49,086 bases of DNA from Psychrobacter piscatorii (lineage in GTDB: Bacteria > Pseudomonadota > Gammaproteobacteria > Pseudomonadales > Moraxellaceae), in NCBI RefSeq assembly GCF_904846415.1, contig NZ_CAJHAR010000027.1, positions 1-49,086 on the forward strand, written 5' to 3'. A program made the translations under genes and the position numbers. A model generated the notes under the pieces. The model was not told the DNA's origin. It did no database searches and saw nothing but the letters and a program-made list of their open reading frames with translations. Each line of letters begins with the position of its first letter. Within the stretch, counting starts at the first letter, position 1. This document shows, one piece after another, positions 27,464-37,098 of this stretch.

Positions 27464-28093
27464 ATGCTAGACAAATTTATTACGCCTATTATCAAACCGA
27501 TGCTAAATCCTGTCGTTGTGATCTTGCACAAACGCGGTGTCATCGCAGATCAGCTGACAGTCATTGGGTTCTTGATTGGGATGTTGGCATTGCCACTCAT
27601 TGCCTTTGAGCTGTGGTATGGCGCACTAGCAGTCATTATCGTGAATCGACTCTTTGATGGTCTCGATGGCGCATTGGCACGTCATGCACAGCAAAGCTCA
27701 AGCGCAGGCGGCTACTTGGATATTACGCTCGACTTTTTGTTTTATGCAGCAGTGCCCCTCGGGTTTATATTGGCCAACCCTGTACAAAACGCTATTGCAG
27801 GCGCGCTATTGCTAGCGGCTTTTATCGGAACTGGTTCGAGCTTTTTGGCATTTGCGATTGCCGCAGAGAAATTTAAACTGGATAAGCTTCAATTTAAGTT
27901 CAAAAGCTTTTACTATCTGAACGGCCTCACCGAAGGCACCGAAACCATCGCGCTATTTGTCGCGTTTTGCGTTTGGCCACAGCATTTTGTACTGCTCGCT
28001 GGTATCTTTGCGACTGCTTGCGCGATTACGATCTTTACCCGCATACATGGCGGCTACCATACCCTCAAGCAGTTAGAGATGTCACAGCGATAG
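27464..28093 (+). CDS. ynjF: CDP-alcohol phosphatidyltransferase YnjF
   Basis: A 209-residue membrane enzyme with the complete CDP-alcohol phosphotransferase motif DGLDGALAR followed by G-x3-D-x3-D (GGYLDITLD). About six membrane helices. It transfers a phosphoalcohol group from a CDP-activated donor; the acceptor is unknown. Same place relative to ynjBCD as in E. coli, minus ynjE. Confidence 0.9.
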   Translation: MLDKFITPIIKPMLNPVVVILHKRGVIADQLTVIGFLIGMLALPLIAFELWYGALAVIIVNRLFDGLDGALARHAQQSSSAGGYLDITLDFLFYAAVPLGFILANPVQNAIAGALLLAAFIGTGSSFLAFAIAAEKFKLDKLQFKFKSFYYLNGLTEGTETIALFVAFCVWPQHFVLLAGIFATACAITIFTRIHGGYHTLKQLEMSQR

Positions 28094-28110
28094 CGTTTTA
28101 CAATCGACTA

Positions 28111-28737
28111 TTAGGCTTTCGCTGAATGATCGAGGCACAGTGTTTCTATAGAGAGTGCTTCTATAGAGAATGCCATATCTTCAGCAAGGTCATGTACTGT
28201 CGAGCTCTCAACATCGCGCTGTGCGAAAGCGCGCAGCCCCATGACTTCTGCTTGTAGTCGTCGTCCTAGCCTCACTGCATCAAGCTGACTGTCTATCTCA
28301 CCTATCTTTTGAGCCTTTTGAAAGCACTCTATAAAGCGCGTCTCCATCCCTGACAGTAGCAGCTCTACTTTTTCTAAAGCAGATTGCTCACGAGCGCCCA
28401 GCTCTAGTAAGCTTTTGACCAGCATACAGGCGCGACTCGGCAATCCCTTATCACGAATACCGCCCAGCTGCCTGATGTAAGCGGCCAAACCTGATAAAGG
28501 CGACTGATGGTGGCTTAATACGCGCTCAAGCTCAGTCAATCCTAGACGAGCATAGTACTCTAGTGCTTCTTGGAACAGGCCGTCTTTACTACCAAAAGCA
28601 GCATAAATACTCCCTGGACGCATATCGAGCGCTTGTTCGATGTCTTTTAATGAGGTGGCATGAAAGCCTTTTTGCCAAAAAAGCTGTAAGGCTCGCTCTA
28701 GAGCGTCTTGACGATTATAGAGTGCGCTGCGTGACAT
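28111..28737 (-). CDS. TetR-family repressor (paralogue 2)
   Basis: 208 residues from the ATG at 28737, which has GGGG upstream and lets the protein align from residue 1 with paralogue 1 at 10648-11232; a start at 28749 is possible. Recognition helix PGSIYAAFGSKD is identical, and the ligand domain has SRACMLVKS, Cys104 again. A TTGA-type palindrome (28795-28810) lies upstream of its own start, suggesting autoregulation and possible cross-regulation with the detoxification region. Confidence 0.88.
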   Translation of the reverse strand: MSRSALYNRQDALERALQLFWQKGFHATSLKDIEQALDMRPGSIYAAFGSKDGLFQEALEYYARLGLTELERVLSHHQSPLSGLAAYIRQLGGIRDKGLPSRACMLVKSLLELGAREQSALEKVELLLSGMETRFIECFQKAQKIGEIDSQLDAVRLGRRLQAEVMGLRAFAQRDVESSTVHDLAEDMAFSIEALSIETLCLDHSAKA

Positions 28738-28756
28738 ACCATGCCCCATGTAAAAA

Positions 28757-28786
28757 GCCGTGATCTCATGTAAAAATGAGCACGGC
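28757..28786 (-). other. Leader hairpin of tetR paralogue 2
   Basis: GCCGTG and CACGGC flank CTCAT and ATGAG, an 11-bp bulged stem with a 6-nt loop between operator and start codon. It could affect translation of the repressor (inference). Confidence 0.4.
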
Positions 28787-28794
28787 GATAAAAT

Positions 28795-28810
28795 TTGAAT
28801 GATTGCTCAA
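28795..28810. promoter_or_regulatory. Candidate TetR operator O5
   Basis: TTGAATGATTGCTCAA matches the consensus of O1-O4 near the detoxification genes (TTGA, R/Y-G, centre, TCAA). Located 58 bp before the repressor start, probably its own operator. Confidence 0.65.
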
Positions 28811-28938
28811 TTTTATCCTTAATGGGCGCGGCAGTAAAGTTAATATAAGAAAAAAACTAGATAACAATCATGACGCTAGCTATCAATAACGATATTAACA
28901 GCTAGGTAAAATATTCTATGATAGTTAACAAAATCTAT

Positions 28939-30456
28939 TTAATCAGCCATCAAGACGTGCTTGCTCTTTTGATAAGCGGATAAGCCATCGCCGCCCAGCT
29001 CACGTCCGATACCGCTTTGCTTAAACCCGCCCCAGCCTGCTTCTGGTAGGACAATTTGTTGCTCATTAATCCAAATGTGACCTGCTTGAATTTGCAGCGC
29101 CATCTCAAGCGCTGCTGTTTCATCAGCGCTCACGATAGTCGCTGCCAAGGCAAATTTGCTGTCGTTGGCTAAGCGAATGGCCTCTGCATTCTCAGCAAAA
29201 GTCGTACTGACTAGTACAGGTCCAAACACTTCTTCCATCCATAACTGACTGGTCGTTGGCACGTCTGTATAAATAGTTGGCGTCACAAAATATCCTGTGC
29301 TATCTACAATCTCGCCACCCGTTAAGCAATTGAGCTGCTCGGTCGTAGCCATCTCAAAGTATTTTTTGACTTGGTTCAGTTGTTGCTTGCTCACCAGTGG
29401 TCCCATTTGCGTATCCGTTGCAAAACCATCACCAATTTTCAGGTTTTTTGTTTTAACTTTCAATGTCTCAAATAGCGGCTCAGCAATACTTTGATGGACA
29501 ATCAGTCGTGAGGTCGCCGAGCATATTTGACCAGCATTGGTAAATATACCACCAATGATCAAATCACAAGCGTGGTCGATATCGGCATCTGCGCATACTA
29601 CAATGGCTGACTTGCCGCCCAGCTCTAGGCTGATGTCTTTGACACTCTTAGCCGCTTGACTCATGACCTTTTCGCCGACCACATTACTGCCGGTAAAAGA
29701 GACTTTATCAATTAGCGGATGGCTGGTCATGGCAGCGCCTACTTCAGCTGCGCCCGGTAAGATATTGACCACGCCTTTTGGCAGTCCTATCTCGGATAGG
29801 ATATTGCCGAGCATCAGCTCTGGTAATAATGTCATCTCAGATGGCTTTAATAATACAGTACAGCCCGCCGCTAGCGTAGGTGCTAGCTTCCAAGCCGTCG
29901 TCACCATAGGGAAATTCCAAGGCGTAATCAGCGCGCAAATACCCACAGGCGCGTAGGTCTTTAGCAGTCGTATGCCTGACTCAAGCGTGGACACCTCAGA
30001 CCAAGTGGCTTGATAAGTGATCAGATTGGCGTAATAACGATAGCAAGCAATGGCGTCTCCCACGTCTATTTTTGCCTCCTCGATTGGCTTACCGTTATTT
30101 AACACAGATAACCCAACCAACTTATCGAATTGCTGCTCCATAGACGCTGCAATCACGTTTAGATAACGGGCGCGCTCGCTAACATCAGTCTGCGACCAGC
30201 TGCTATAAGCCTCAGAGGCAGCTCTGACCGCTGTCTCTACATTAGCACTGGTACACAAGCGCGTCGTTGCGATTATCTCGCCTGAACTGGGGTCATATAG
30301 GGCATGGTTATTTGTATTGTCAAAGCTTGCATTGTCAGAGTCAGTCTCAGGCGCTTCAATCTCAATCCACTCCCCATTGATATAAGCGGCATTTAACACG
30401 ACTTCATTTTGAGCTGTTTGTGTTGCGCCTTCTCTGGTTAAACTTGTAGCGTTCAT
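28939..30456 (-). CDS. NAD(P)-dependent aldehyde dehydrogenase (likely 4-guanidinobutyraldehyde / aminoaldehyde type)
   Basis: 505 residues from the ATG at 30456, preceded by GGTGGA; an ATG at 30513 adds 19 residues without a ribosome site. Hallmarks: PWNFPMVTTAWKLAPTLAAG, SFTGSNVVGEK, catalytic Glu in LELGGKSA, catalytic Cys in GQICSATSR, and the C-terminal GWGGFKQSGIGRELG. Related to betaine and aminobutyraldehyde dehydrogenases such as KauB/PuuC. Its place after a 2-ketoarginine decarboxylase gene suggests that it oxidises 4-guanidinobutyraldehyde to 4-guanidinobutyrate (inference). Confidence 0.88.
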   Translation of the reverse strand: MNATSLTREGATQTAQNEVVLNAAYINGEWIEIEAPETDSDNASFDNTNNHALYDPSSGEIIATTRLCTSANVETAVRAASEAYSSWSQTDVSERARYLNVIAASMEQQFDKLVGLSVLNNGKPIEEAKIDVGDAIACYRYYANLITYQATWSEVSTLESGIRLLKTYAPVGICALITPWNFPMVTTAWKLAPTLAAGCTVLLKPSEMTLLPELMLGNILSEIGLPKGVVNILPGAAEVGAAMTSHPLIDKVSFTGSNVVGEKVMSQAAKSVKDISLELGGKSAIVVCADADIDHACDLIIGGIFTNAGQICSATSRLIVHQSIAEPLFETLKVKTKNLKIGDGFATDTQMGPLVSKQQLNQVKKYFEMATTEQLNCLTGGEIVDSTGYFVTPTIYTDVPTTSQLWMEEVFGPVLVSTTFAENAEAIRLANDSKFALAATIVSADETAALEMALQIQAGHIWINEQQIVLPEAGWGGFKQSGIGRELGGDGLSAYQKSKHVLMAD

Positions 30457-30612
30457 CAATTCCACCATGGTTAATTGCCTTATATTCTTTGATAAAATTT
30501 TATTTATTTGCATAGCACGCGCAACGTAATTGATGAAATAATCGGTTTATCTGAGTACAGAAAAACCGATTATTTTCTTACGCTATATGCTTTGTTGATA
30601 TCAAACGTACGG

Positions 30613-32016
30613 CTAATAAAGCAGATGCGCGACTGAAGTAATCACCACCAAACTGATAAGCGTACGCAGTATAAAAATCCCAAACAGCTCTAATATATTG
30701 AGTTTGATGTTTGATTTCAAAATCAGCGCACCGACTTCAGACATATAGATAATCTGAGTAATTGAGGCAGCACCCACGATAAATCGTGTCATTTCACTCT
30801 CAATGCTTTTACCGACCAGCGCTGGCAAGTACATATCCGCAAAGCCCATAATCATGGCAGGAGCCGCCTTTGCCGCCTCCGGAATCTGCAACCATTCAAG
30901 CAATGGCACAAGTGGGGTCGCAAGCCAATTAAAGACAGGCGTGTACTCTGCCAAACCCAAGCCAATCGTACCGATGGCAAAGACAACTGGAATCAGTCCA
31001 AAATAAATATCAAATAGATTATTCATGCTGCGTTTGAACACATAACCTAAGCTTGGCATAGAGTGTGCGCGAGTGACGGCGCGATTGACCGCCCATTGGT
31101 AAGTGCTATACCCAGTAGGAATGCCTTCGTCTAGCATACTTTTGCCAGAGTGATAGGTATCAGGCTTCATTGACAGTGGTGGTATACGCGGCATGATGAT
31201 CGCAGCGATAAATCCAGTCAGCGCAATGGTCAGATAAAAATAGACGAAGTTATTGTCCACACCAATGGTTTTGGCAACCACATAGGTAAAGGCAATGGAA
31301 GTCACTGAAAAGGTGGTGGCAATGATAGCTGCTTCACGCTGGCTGTAAAAACTCTTATCATACTGCTGCATGGTGACCAGCAAACCGATAGACGCAGCCC
31401 CAAACCAAGAAGACATGGCATCAACGGCAGAGCGTCCTGGCAGTTTGAACAGCTTGACAAATATCTTGCTGGCCAATGTGCCTAAGAACTCCATGAGGCC
31501 AAAGTCTGTCAAAAATGGTAGCGATAAAATAGCAAAGAAAAATAACGGAATCAGAATAGGAATCAAGTCTTCAAAAATGACGCCGCCCGTATTGCGATTA
31601 ATAATAAACTCAGGGCCGACTTGCAGATAAATCATCCAAACAAACACCATCCCTAACAAACGCGTGGTCAGCCAAAACCAATCAACATCAAAGAGATTCT
31701 TTATCAGTGAGCCTTCAGCCAAATTGGGTTTTAATACCTTTACTGCTAGTGCCCCAAGACAGGAGATGGTCACGATCGCCATGGTGATATAGACCACAAA
31801 TCCGCCCAATATTGCTTGTAACGTATCGGTCAACACCCCCAATAAAATGGTGACCTTACCATCCCATTGAAACGGTATGATAAATAGCGCAATACCCAAT
31901 GCTGAAAATAGCAGAAACTTCCACATTGACGCCCGCCACTGTCCTGCTTGCGGTGTGTTTGGATCGACATCGTTTCCTAAAATCGGTTGCTGCGATTTAT
32001 CAATAGCATTCGTCAT
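30613..32016 (-). CDS. YjiH-family (nucleoside-recognition/Gate domain) transporter
   Basis: 467 residues with about ten membrane segments. The SAVDAMSSWFGAASIGLLVTMQQY and SVTSIAFTYVVAKTIGV segments are typical of the YjiH family. AAGGAG precedes the ATG. These proteins are thought to be transporters, and several lie beside amino-acid or amine catabolism genes. Here a guanidino compound or arginine product is a reasonable cargo (inference). Separated from the decarboxylase gene only by the second MITE. Confidence 0.8.
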   Translation of the reverse strand: MTNAIDKSQQPILGNDVDPNTPQAGQWRASMWKFLLFSALGIALFIIPFQWDGKVTILLGVLTDTLQAILGGFVVYITMAIVTISCLGALAVKVLKPNLAEGSLIKNLFDVDWFWLTTRLLGMVFVWMIYLQVGPEFIINRNTGGVIFEDLIPILIPLFFFAILSLPFLTDFGLMEFLGTLASKIFVKLFKLPGRSAVDAMSSWFGAASIGLLVTMQQYDKSFYSQREAAIIATTFSVTSIAFTYVVAKTIGVDNNFVYFYLTIALTGFIAAIIMPRIPPLSMKPDTYHSGKSMLDEGIPTGYSTYQWAVNRAVTRAHSMPSLGYVFKRSMNNLFDIYFGLIPVVFAIGTIGLGLAEYTPVFNWLATPLVPLLEWLQIPEAAKAAPAMIMGFADMYLPALVGKSIESEMTRFIVGAASITQIIYMSEVGALILKSNIKLNILELFGIFILRTLISLVVITSVAHLLY

Positions 32017-32072
32017 TTACCTTCTCCTTAATGGGTGGTGATCGCCAGTTTTTCCATTTTTCTATCTGACTA

Positions 32073-32242
32073 GGGCGTGTCCCTATTTTAAAAATGGTGA
32101 TAAAAATGAGATAAATCGCAGGCAAACAAGGAAAATAGTGCAGATAATATCGAGATATTGACCAGCTATTTAACGCCGTTTGTCGAAGATTTAGCCATTT
32201 TTAGCCCATTTAGTGATACACGTTTGAATTAGGGACACGCCC
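32073..32242 (-). mobile_element. 170-bp MITE, copy 2
   Basis: Reverse-orientation copy of the element at 10368-10537 with the same terminal repeats GGGCGTGTCCCTA / TAGGGACACGCCC, the same length and TA on both flanks (32071-32072, 32243-32244). It sits between the 2-ketoarginine decarboxylase and the YjiH transporter, in the middle of what otherwise looks like one operon. Confidence 0.85.
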
Positions 32243-32324
32243 TAATAGCGAGGTTTGCTCTAATGGATATTTTTCCTTGAGCGACCCGCATTTATAATTT
32301 CTTGAGCATTGTTTATGAGTACCG

Positions 32325-34061
32325 TTAACTAAAATAGGTAACCGTCTCACCCATCTCTTTGAGAAACTCATCTGCTTCATCAATCTCATAAATGATCGGT
32401 TGCTTGCCTGTCGTGTCTGTTTTTAGCGCCTCTAGCAATTGCTGCTTGTCCGTAATTCTGCGATACCCTGCCCCAAACCCTGCGGCTAATGGTTCAAAGT
32501 TTGGCGTTTTAATATTGACGCCGATCAGTGGCAAGCCGCCCTCTTCCATATAACGGCGAATCTCGCCATAACCTTGGTTGTTCCACAGCAGTACAATCAA
32601 TGGCAGTTCAAGCTCGGCGGCACAAATAAGCTCAGCTATGGTAAATTGAATACCACCATCACCTATTAAGCTAACAACAGGCAAGTTCGAGCCAATCATG
32701 GCACCAATAGCAGCAGGCAAACCATAACCTAATGTGCCAAAGCCTGTTGAAGAGTTAAACCATTTACGCGTCGCCAATGCTTCAAAGCCAAGGTTGCCAC
32801 TATAGACAGGCTGGGTTGAATCACCTACAAAAATAACGCCTTCCACCTCATCGCGAATCAGTTTTAGCAAGGCGTTTTGACCGGCAAAGTCTGATGTCAC
32901 ATCTTCTAAAAGGGCTTGTTTTGCCTCGTTCACTCGTGACAATGCCTGATGATCAAACGTCTGCCCGTTTAATACCTGATTTTCTAAACACTTGCATAGT
33001 CCACTAATAGCCATCTGTGCGTCAGACAATACCGCGATATCCGCTATAAACGGACGCTGCAGCTGCTCGGCATCGCAGTCGATACGCACCAGTGTGCCAT
33101 TGATTTTGAACTCACCATTAAAGAACACGTCGTAATCGGTCTCGCCAAGCTCTGTACCAATGGCGAGCACCCAATCTGCCTCTGTAATCACTGCACGGCC
33201 TGCGTCTAACGACTGATTGCTACCCAAACTTAACGGATGAGCAGGTGGCAATAGCCCTTTGGCATTGATGGTCAAAAACGTAGGCACATCGATCAGCTCT
33301 GCCAGTCTTTGCGCATCGTGATCGACATCGACACAGCCACCGCCATAAAGCAATACTGGTTTTTTTGCGGTTTTTAATGACTCGATAATCAAATCCAACT
33401 GCGCAGGATTTGGCAGTGGTCTTGTCACTTGTGGTTGGGTAAAGCTGTTGTTATCAGCTTGGCTATTAGCTACGCCCTTTGGACTAGGCGGCTTAGCAAC
33501 ATGGCTGGCATCAGCGGTGATGACATCAATCGGTAGCTGAATATGGACTGGCCCTGGACGCGCACCGTTAAATAACGCAAACGCTTCGGCGATAACTTTG
33601 GGTAATGATTCAGGCTGCCAGATGGTTTTGCTTGCGAGCGCCACCTTACTGACCATACCTTGCTGATCGTGCAGCTCATGCAAGTGCCCTTCACCGCTTC
33701 CCGTGTCTTTGACTTTGTTGACGCTAGAAATAACTAACATCGGTATAGAATCAGCCAATGCCTGCGCCATCGCTGTCATGATATTGGTCATGCCAGGACC
33801 TGTGATGATAAAACACACGCCAATCTTGCCAGAGGCACGGTAATAGCCATCAGCCATGAACCCAGCGCCCTGCTCGTGACGCGGGGTCACATGACGAATA
33901 CTGGTGTCAGGTAGACCGCGATATAGCTCTACGGTATGTACCCCCGGTATGCCAAAAACCGTCTCTACTCCATAGTATTCTAGCCACTGGACGAGCAACT
34001 CACCACAGGTCAGAGGCGAGGTATCAGGCGATATAGAAGGCGTTTGGGTCAATTGGGTCAT
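32325..34061 (-). CDS. aruI: 5-guanidino-2-oxopentanoate (2-ketoarginine) decarboxylase-like ThDP enzyme, AruI type
   Basis: 578 residues, three-domain ThDP enzyme. N-terminal FGIPGVHTVELYRGLP and RHVTPRHEQGAGFMADGYYR (catalytic Glu in RHEQ) are the pattern I associate with AruI of the arginine transaminase pathway. ThDP/Mg motif is GDGGIQFT to WNNQGYGE. Predicted reaction: 2-ketoarginine to 4-guanidinobutyraldehyde plus CO2. Next to guanidinobutyrase and aldehyde dehydrogenase genes, which supports the call. The general acetolactate-synthase family is the alternative. No arginine transaminase (AruH) is in the window. Confidence 0.8.
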   Translation of the reverse strand: MTQLTQTPSISPDTSPLTCGELLVQWLEYYGVETVFGIPGVHTVELYRGLPDTSIRHVTPRHEQGAGFMADGYYRASGKIGVCFIITGPGMTNIMTAMAQALADSIPMLVISSVNKVKDTGSGEGHLHELHDQQGMVSKVALASKTIWQPESLPKVIAEAFALFNGARPGPVHIQLPIDVITADASHVAKPPSPKGVANSQADNNSFTQPQVTRPLPNPAQLDLIIESLKTAKKPVLLYGGGCVDVDHDAQRLAELIDVPTFLTINAKGLLPPAHPLSLGSNQSLDAGRAVITEADWVLAIGTELGETDYDVFFNGEFKINGTLVRIDCDAEQLQRPFIADIAVLSDAQMAISGLCKCLENQVLNGQTFDHQALSRVNEAKQALLEDVTSDFAGQNALLKLIRDEVEGVIFVGDSTQPVYSGNLGFEALATRKWFNSSTGFGTLGYGLPAAIGAMIGSNLPVVSLIGDGGIQFTIAELICAAELELPLIVLLWNNQGYGEIRRYMEEGGLPLIGVNIKTPNFEPLAAGFGAGYRRITDKQQLLEALKTDTTGKQPIIYEIDEADEFLKEMGETVTYFS

Positions 34062-34202
34062 GGGGCAATCATCCTAAAAATTTTAGTAAGTGTTGGGTTA
34101 GGTGTTTTATTTGAAATAGCTTTTTATTTAGCGTCGTTATTTTTTTAGTAGCTATTTATGTTGAATAGCCATTTGTTTTAAATTCTAGCTAAGTGCGATC
34201 AA

Positions 34203-34946
34203 TCACAAATCATGATGGCGTAACCAGTCATCAATCATCACGTGCAGACGCTCGCCTGAAAAACTAGGAAAGTGACCGCCATGAACGACACGCACAGGCA
34301 GCGCATTGAGACGGCGCATGCTTTTGGCATAGTCAGTCATGTCGCTATGCCACGTATCTTCGATCAATGGACCGTCGTAGATGAGATCGCCAGAAATGAG
34401 CGTTTCGCTCGCCGCCTCCCATAAGGCAATGCCACCTGGTGAGTGACCGGGGGTATGAATCACCTCAAATTGACGATTACCCAAGTCAATCATGTCACCA
34501 TCTTCTAGTTGCATAATTTTGGCGGGTGCAATGATTTTATAACCACAATGGGCATAAGGCTCAGGCGGTAGCGCGTCAAACATCTCATCATTGACGAACA
34601 TATCTGCCAACGTACGAGCATTGTCTGGTTCAGCGAGAATATGGGCTTCAGCAGAATGGACGTGACAGCAATCAAATTCGCTGGCAGCGCCAATGTGATC
34701 AAAATGGGTATGACTGGCAACGCCAACGATATCGCGATCAGCAAGCAGAGCAACATGACGACGCAGCGGCACTGCCCCTAATCCGAAATCTACTAACAAG
34801 TCACGCTGACTGCCGCGCACGTGCCACAGATTGCAGCGAAAAAACGGCTTGATCCATGGCTCATCGATGAGCGTGATACCATCGCTATGCGCGGTAGTGC
34901 GATACCAGTTCTCTGGCTTGATACGCGCTAATAATTGTTCACTCAT
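34203..34946 (-). CDS. Metallo-beta-lactamase-fold hydrolase
   Basis: 247 residues. Zinc motif HTHFDH (His79, His81, Asp83, His84), then HTPGHSPGG, SGDLIYDG and HGGHFPSF, a glyoxalase-II-like metal site. Reaction unknown. Start overlaps the stop of the amidase gene (ATGA), so it is coupled to it. Possibly a thioester, lactone or lactam hydrolase in the guanidino pathway (inference). Confidence 0.82.
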   Translation of the reverse strand: MSEQLLARIKPENWYRTTAHSDGITLIDEPWIKPFFRCNLWHVRGSQRDLLVDFGLGAVPLRRHVALLADRDIVGVASHTHFDHIGAASEFDCCHVHSAEAHILAEPDNARTLADMFVNDEMFDALPPEPYAHCGYKIIAPAKIMQLEDGDMIDLGNRQFEVIHTPGHSPGGIALWEAASETLISGDLIYDGPLIEDTWHSDMTDYAKSMRRLNALPVRVVHGGHFPSFSGERLHVMIDDWLRHHDL

Positions 34947-35755
34947 GAGTTAGCTCCATTAGAGATATCCAAGCGGCTGAGATTTAAGTCACTGGTATTT
35001 AAGTCACTAAGATAATCTTGGTGTGTACGGCTTTTATCAATACGGGCAAAATCGATATCGACGATCATCATGCCAGCTGCTAAGCCAAGTCTGCCGAGCA
35101 CCTCACCATCGGGGCCAGCGACGATGCTATTGCCACAATAATAAAGATTATCTTCCTCACCCGAGCGATTGATACAAGCGACAAAGCATTGATTGTCCAT
35201 GGCGCGAGCGCGTATTTGAAGCACCTGACGCTCTGAATTTGGCAGCATGTTTGCCGTCGGCGACAGTATGACCTCTGCCCCCGCTTGTGCCAGTTCTCTT
35301 GCCACTTCTGGAAACTCATTGTCATAACAAATCATCAATCCCAATGTGCCAAATCGCGTATCGACTACGCAGGACTTTTTGCCTGCTGTAAAAAACTCGT
35401 GTTCGCGATCCCACAAATAGCGCTTATCATAAGTGGCAAGATGCTTGCCGTTGTCATCTATTAATATGGCAACATTACTCAGCTCGCCATTAGGTCGGCG
35501 CTCAGCGAGACCAAATACCACATGTAAATTGTATTGATTAGCGAGCTTCGCTACTTGAGTCACAATTGGCCCATCGATCGCTTCCGCTAAACCATCAAGA
35601 CGCTCAAAGATGTTATAGCCTGTGAAAGCCAATTCCGGCAGTGCGAGCAGATCTACTTTTGCTTCTGCTGCGAGGCGGCAAAGCGACTCTAATGCTTTTA
35701 GATTGTTTGTTGGTTCAGCCCATAAAGGATTGGTTTGAGCGATCATCAGTTTCAT
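34943..35755 (-). CDS. Carbon-nitrogen hydrolase (nitrilase/amidase superfamily)
   Basis: 270 residues with the Glu-Lys-Cys triad: Glu41 (LPELAFTGYN), Lys111 (DKRYLW), Cys143 (MICYDNEFPE). Cytosolic amidase family. In the arginine monooxygenase route a hydrolase of this superfamily converts 4-guanidinobutyramide to 4-guanidinobutyrate. The cluster makes that substrate attractive, but no arginine monooxygenase is seen. Overlaps both neighbours by 4 bp. Confidence 0.87.
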   Translation of the reverse strand: MKLMIAQTNPLWAEPTNNLKALESLCRLAAEAKVDLLALPELAFTGYNIFERLDGLAEAIDGPIVTQVAKLANQYNLHVVFGLAERRPNGELSNVAILIDDNGKHLATYDKRYLWDREHEFFTAGKKSCVVDTRFGTLGLMICYDNEFPEVARELAQAGAEVILSPTANMLPNSERQVLQIRARAMDNQCFVACINRSGEEDNLYYCGNSIVAGPDGEVLGRLGLAAGMMIVDIDFARIDKSRTHQDYLSDLNTSDLNLSRLDISNGANS

Positions 35756-37098
35756 AATGCGCCCTCCTCTTGAGTTGGAGTGACAGCATCACTCTGACGG
35801 GTAAACAACATCGCACCTAACCAGTAGAGACCACCTGTAATGATAAAGACAGGTAACGATGCACCAAATGACGGTGGCGCAATCAATGTCCAGTAAGCTG
35901 CTAGAGACGCGCCAATCACGTAAGCTGCGATCGCAATCTTTGCAGTAGGACGTCCTAATTGATGCGTCGCATCAAGCAGCTTTGCGGTATAGCCTTCTTT
36001 ACTAACAAGGTAGTAATCAACAATCATGACTGAGAATGCGGGGATAAATAGCGCGCCTACGATCAATAGGAAGTTTTGAAACTGATCCAAAATACCCGGA
36101 ATGAGCGCCCCAAAAATAGTGACCAGACCAATGATAAGAGCAGGTTTCCAAAAGCTCATATTAGGTTTAATGTTCATACAAGATAGCGTTGCGCTATAGA
36201 CTGCCATGACATTGGTGGTCATGACCGAGAAGAAAATAACCAATGCGGCTGGCAAACCAAAGCCAAAGTCAGCAAGCAGACGCGTCGGATCATAAGTCTG
36301 CTCCAGACCATACATGATAGAGAGACCTGAGATGGTCGCGCCCAAACCCATGGCAACGATGGCTGCCGTGATGTAACCAAAATAAGTGCCCCATATGGCA
36401 ACTTTTGGGGATTTGCAATTGCGATTGTAATCAGCAGCCGAAGACATCCACGAAAAGGCAGTAGCAATGACGATATCAAAGGCGATACCTAAAGTAATAC
36501 CATTACGCGACTCAACCGGCATCTCAAACAATCTTGAGACATCATAATGTTGATTTAGCTGATAGAGGACTATAACGGTAAGCGCAGCCATGGCTAATGC
36601 GGCCCAACGTTCGACAAGCTCGATGCCAAGGTGACCACGCAACACGATAAGCACTACCACTGTCTCGCATAAAATAACGAACAGCGGCAGATTGCTATAA
36701 CCTGTAGTGGCTTCGATTGCGTAGTCCAGACTCATGCCAGCCAGCAGCGCCTGAATACAACTCCATGCAATCAGCACACCCATATTCACTAACGAGATCA
36801 ACTGACTACCAGCGGGGCCATAAGCACGGCGCGTCAGTGCCATCGAAGGCAGTCCTGTGCGCTGCCCCATTAGACCAACCAATAGCAGCGGTATTGCCCC
36901 GATTAATGAGCCAATAAGCACGGTGGTGATAGCCGTAGTAAACCGTAAATCAGGTACGAGTAGCATGCCCGTTAAAATAGTCGTCACCACGATATTGGCA
37001 CCGAACCAAAGCGCAAACGTACCAATCGAACCTAGACTATGCCCAACCTCATTTGGAGAGAGCGTGTCTTGACCAAAAAATGAAGAGGATTTACTCAT
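35752..37098 (-). CDS. NCS1-family (cytosine/purine/allantoin-type) permease, CodB-like
   Basis: 448 residues from the ATG at 37098 (GGAAG upstream); an in-frame ATG at 37128 adds ten residues. About 12 membrane segments with the family pattern around GSIGTFALWFGANIVVTTILTGM and RRAYGPAGSQ. NCS1 proteins import nucleobases or similar nitrogen ring compounds. In this operon guanidine-like, guanidinobutyrate-like or hydantoin-like solutes are possible (inference). Confidence 0.87.
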   Translation of the reverse strand: MSKSSSFFGQDTLSPNEVGHSLGSIGTFALWFGANIVVTTILTGMLLVPDLRFTTAITTVLIGSLIGAIPLLLVGLMGQRTGLPSMALTRRAYGPAGSQLISLVNMGVLIAWSCIQALLAGMSLDYAIEATTGYSNLPLFVILCETVVVLIVLRGHLGIELVERWAALAMAALTVIVLYQLNQHYDVSRLFEMPVESRNGITLGIAFDIVIATAFSWMSSAADYNRNCKSPKVAIWGTYFGYITAAIVAMGLGATISGLSIMYGLEQTYDPTRLLADFGFGLPAALVIFFSVMTTNVMAVYSATLSCMNIKPNMSFWKPALIIGLVTIFGALIPGILDQFQNFLLIVGALFIPAFSVMIVDYYLVSKEGYTAKLLDATHQLGRPTAKIAIAAYVIGASLAAYWTLIAPPSFGASLPVFIITGGLYWLGAMLFTRQSDAVTPTQEEGAL

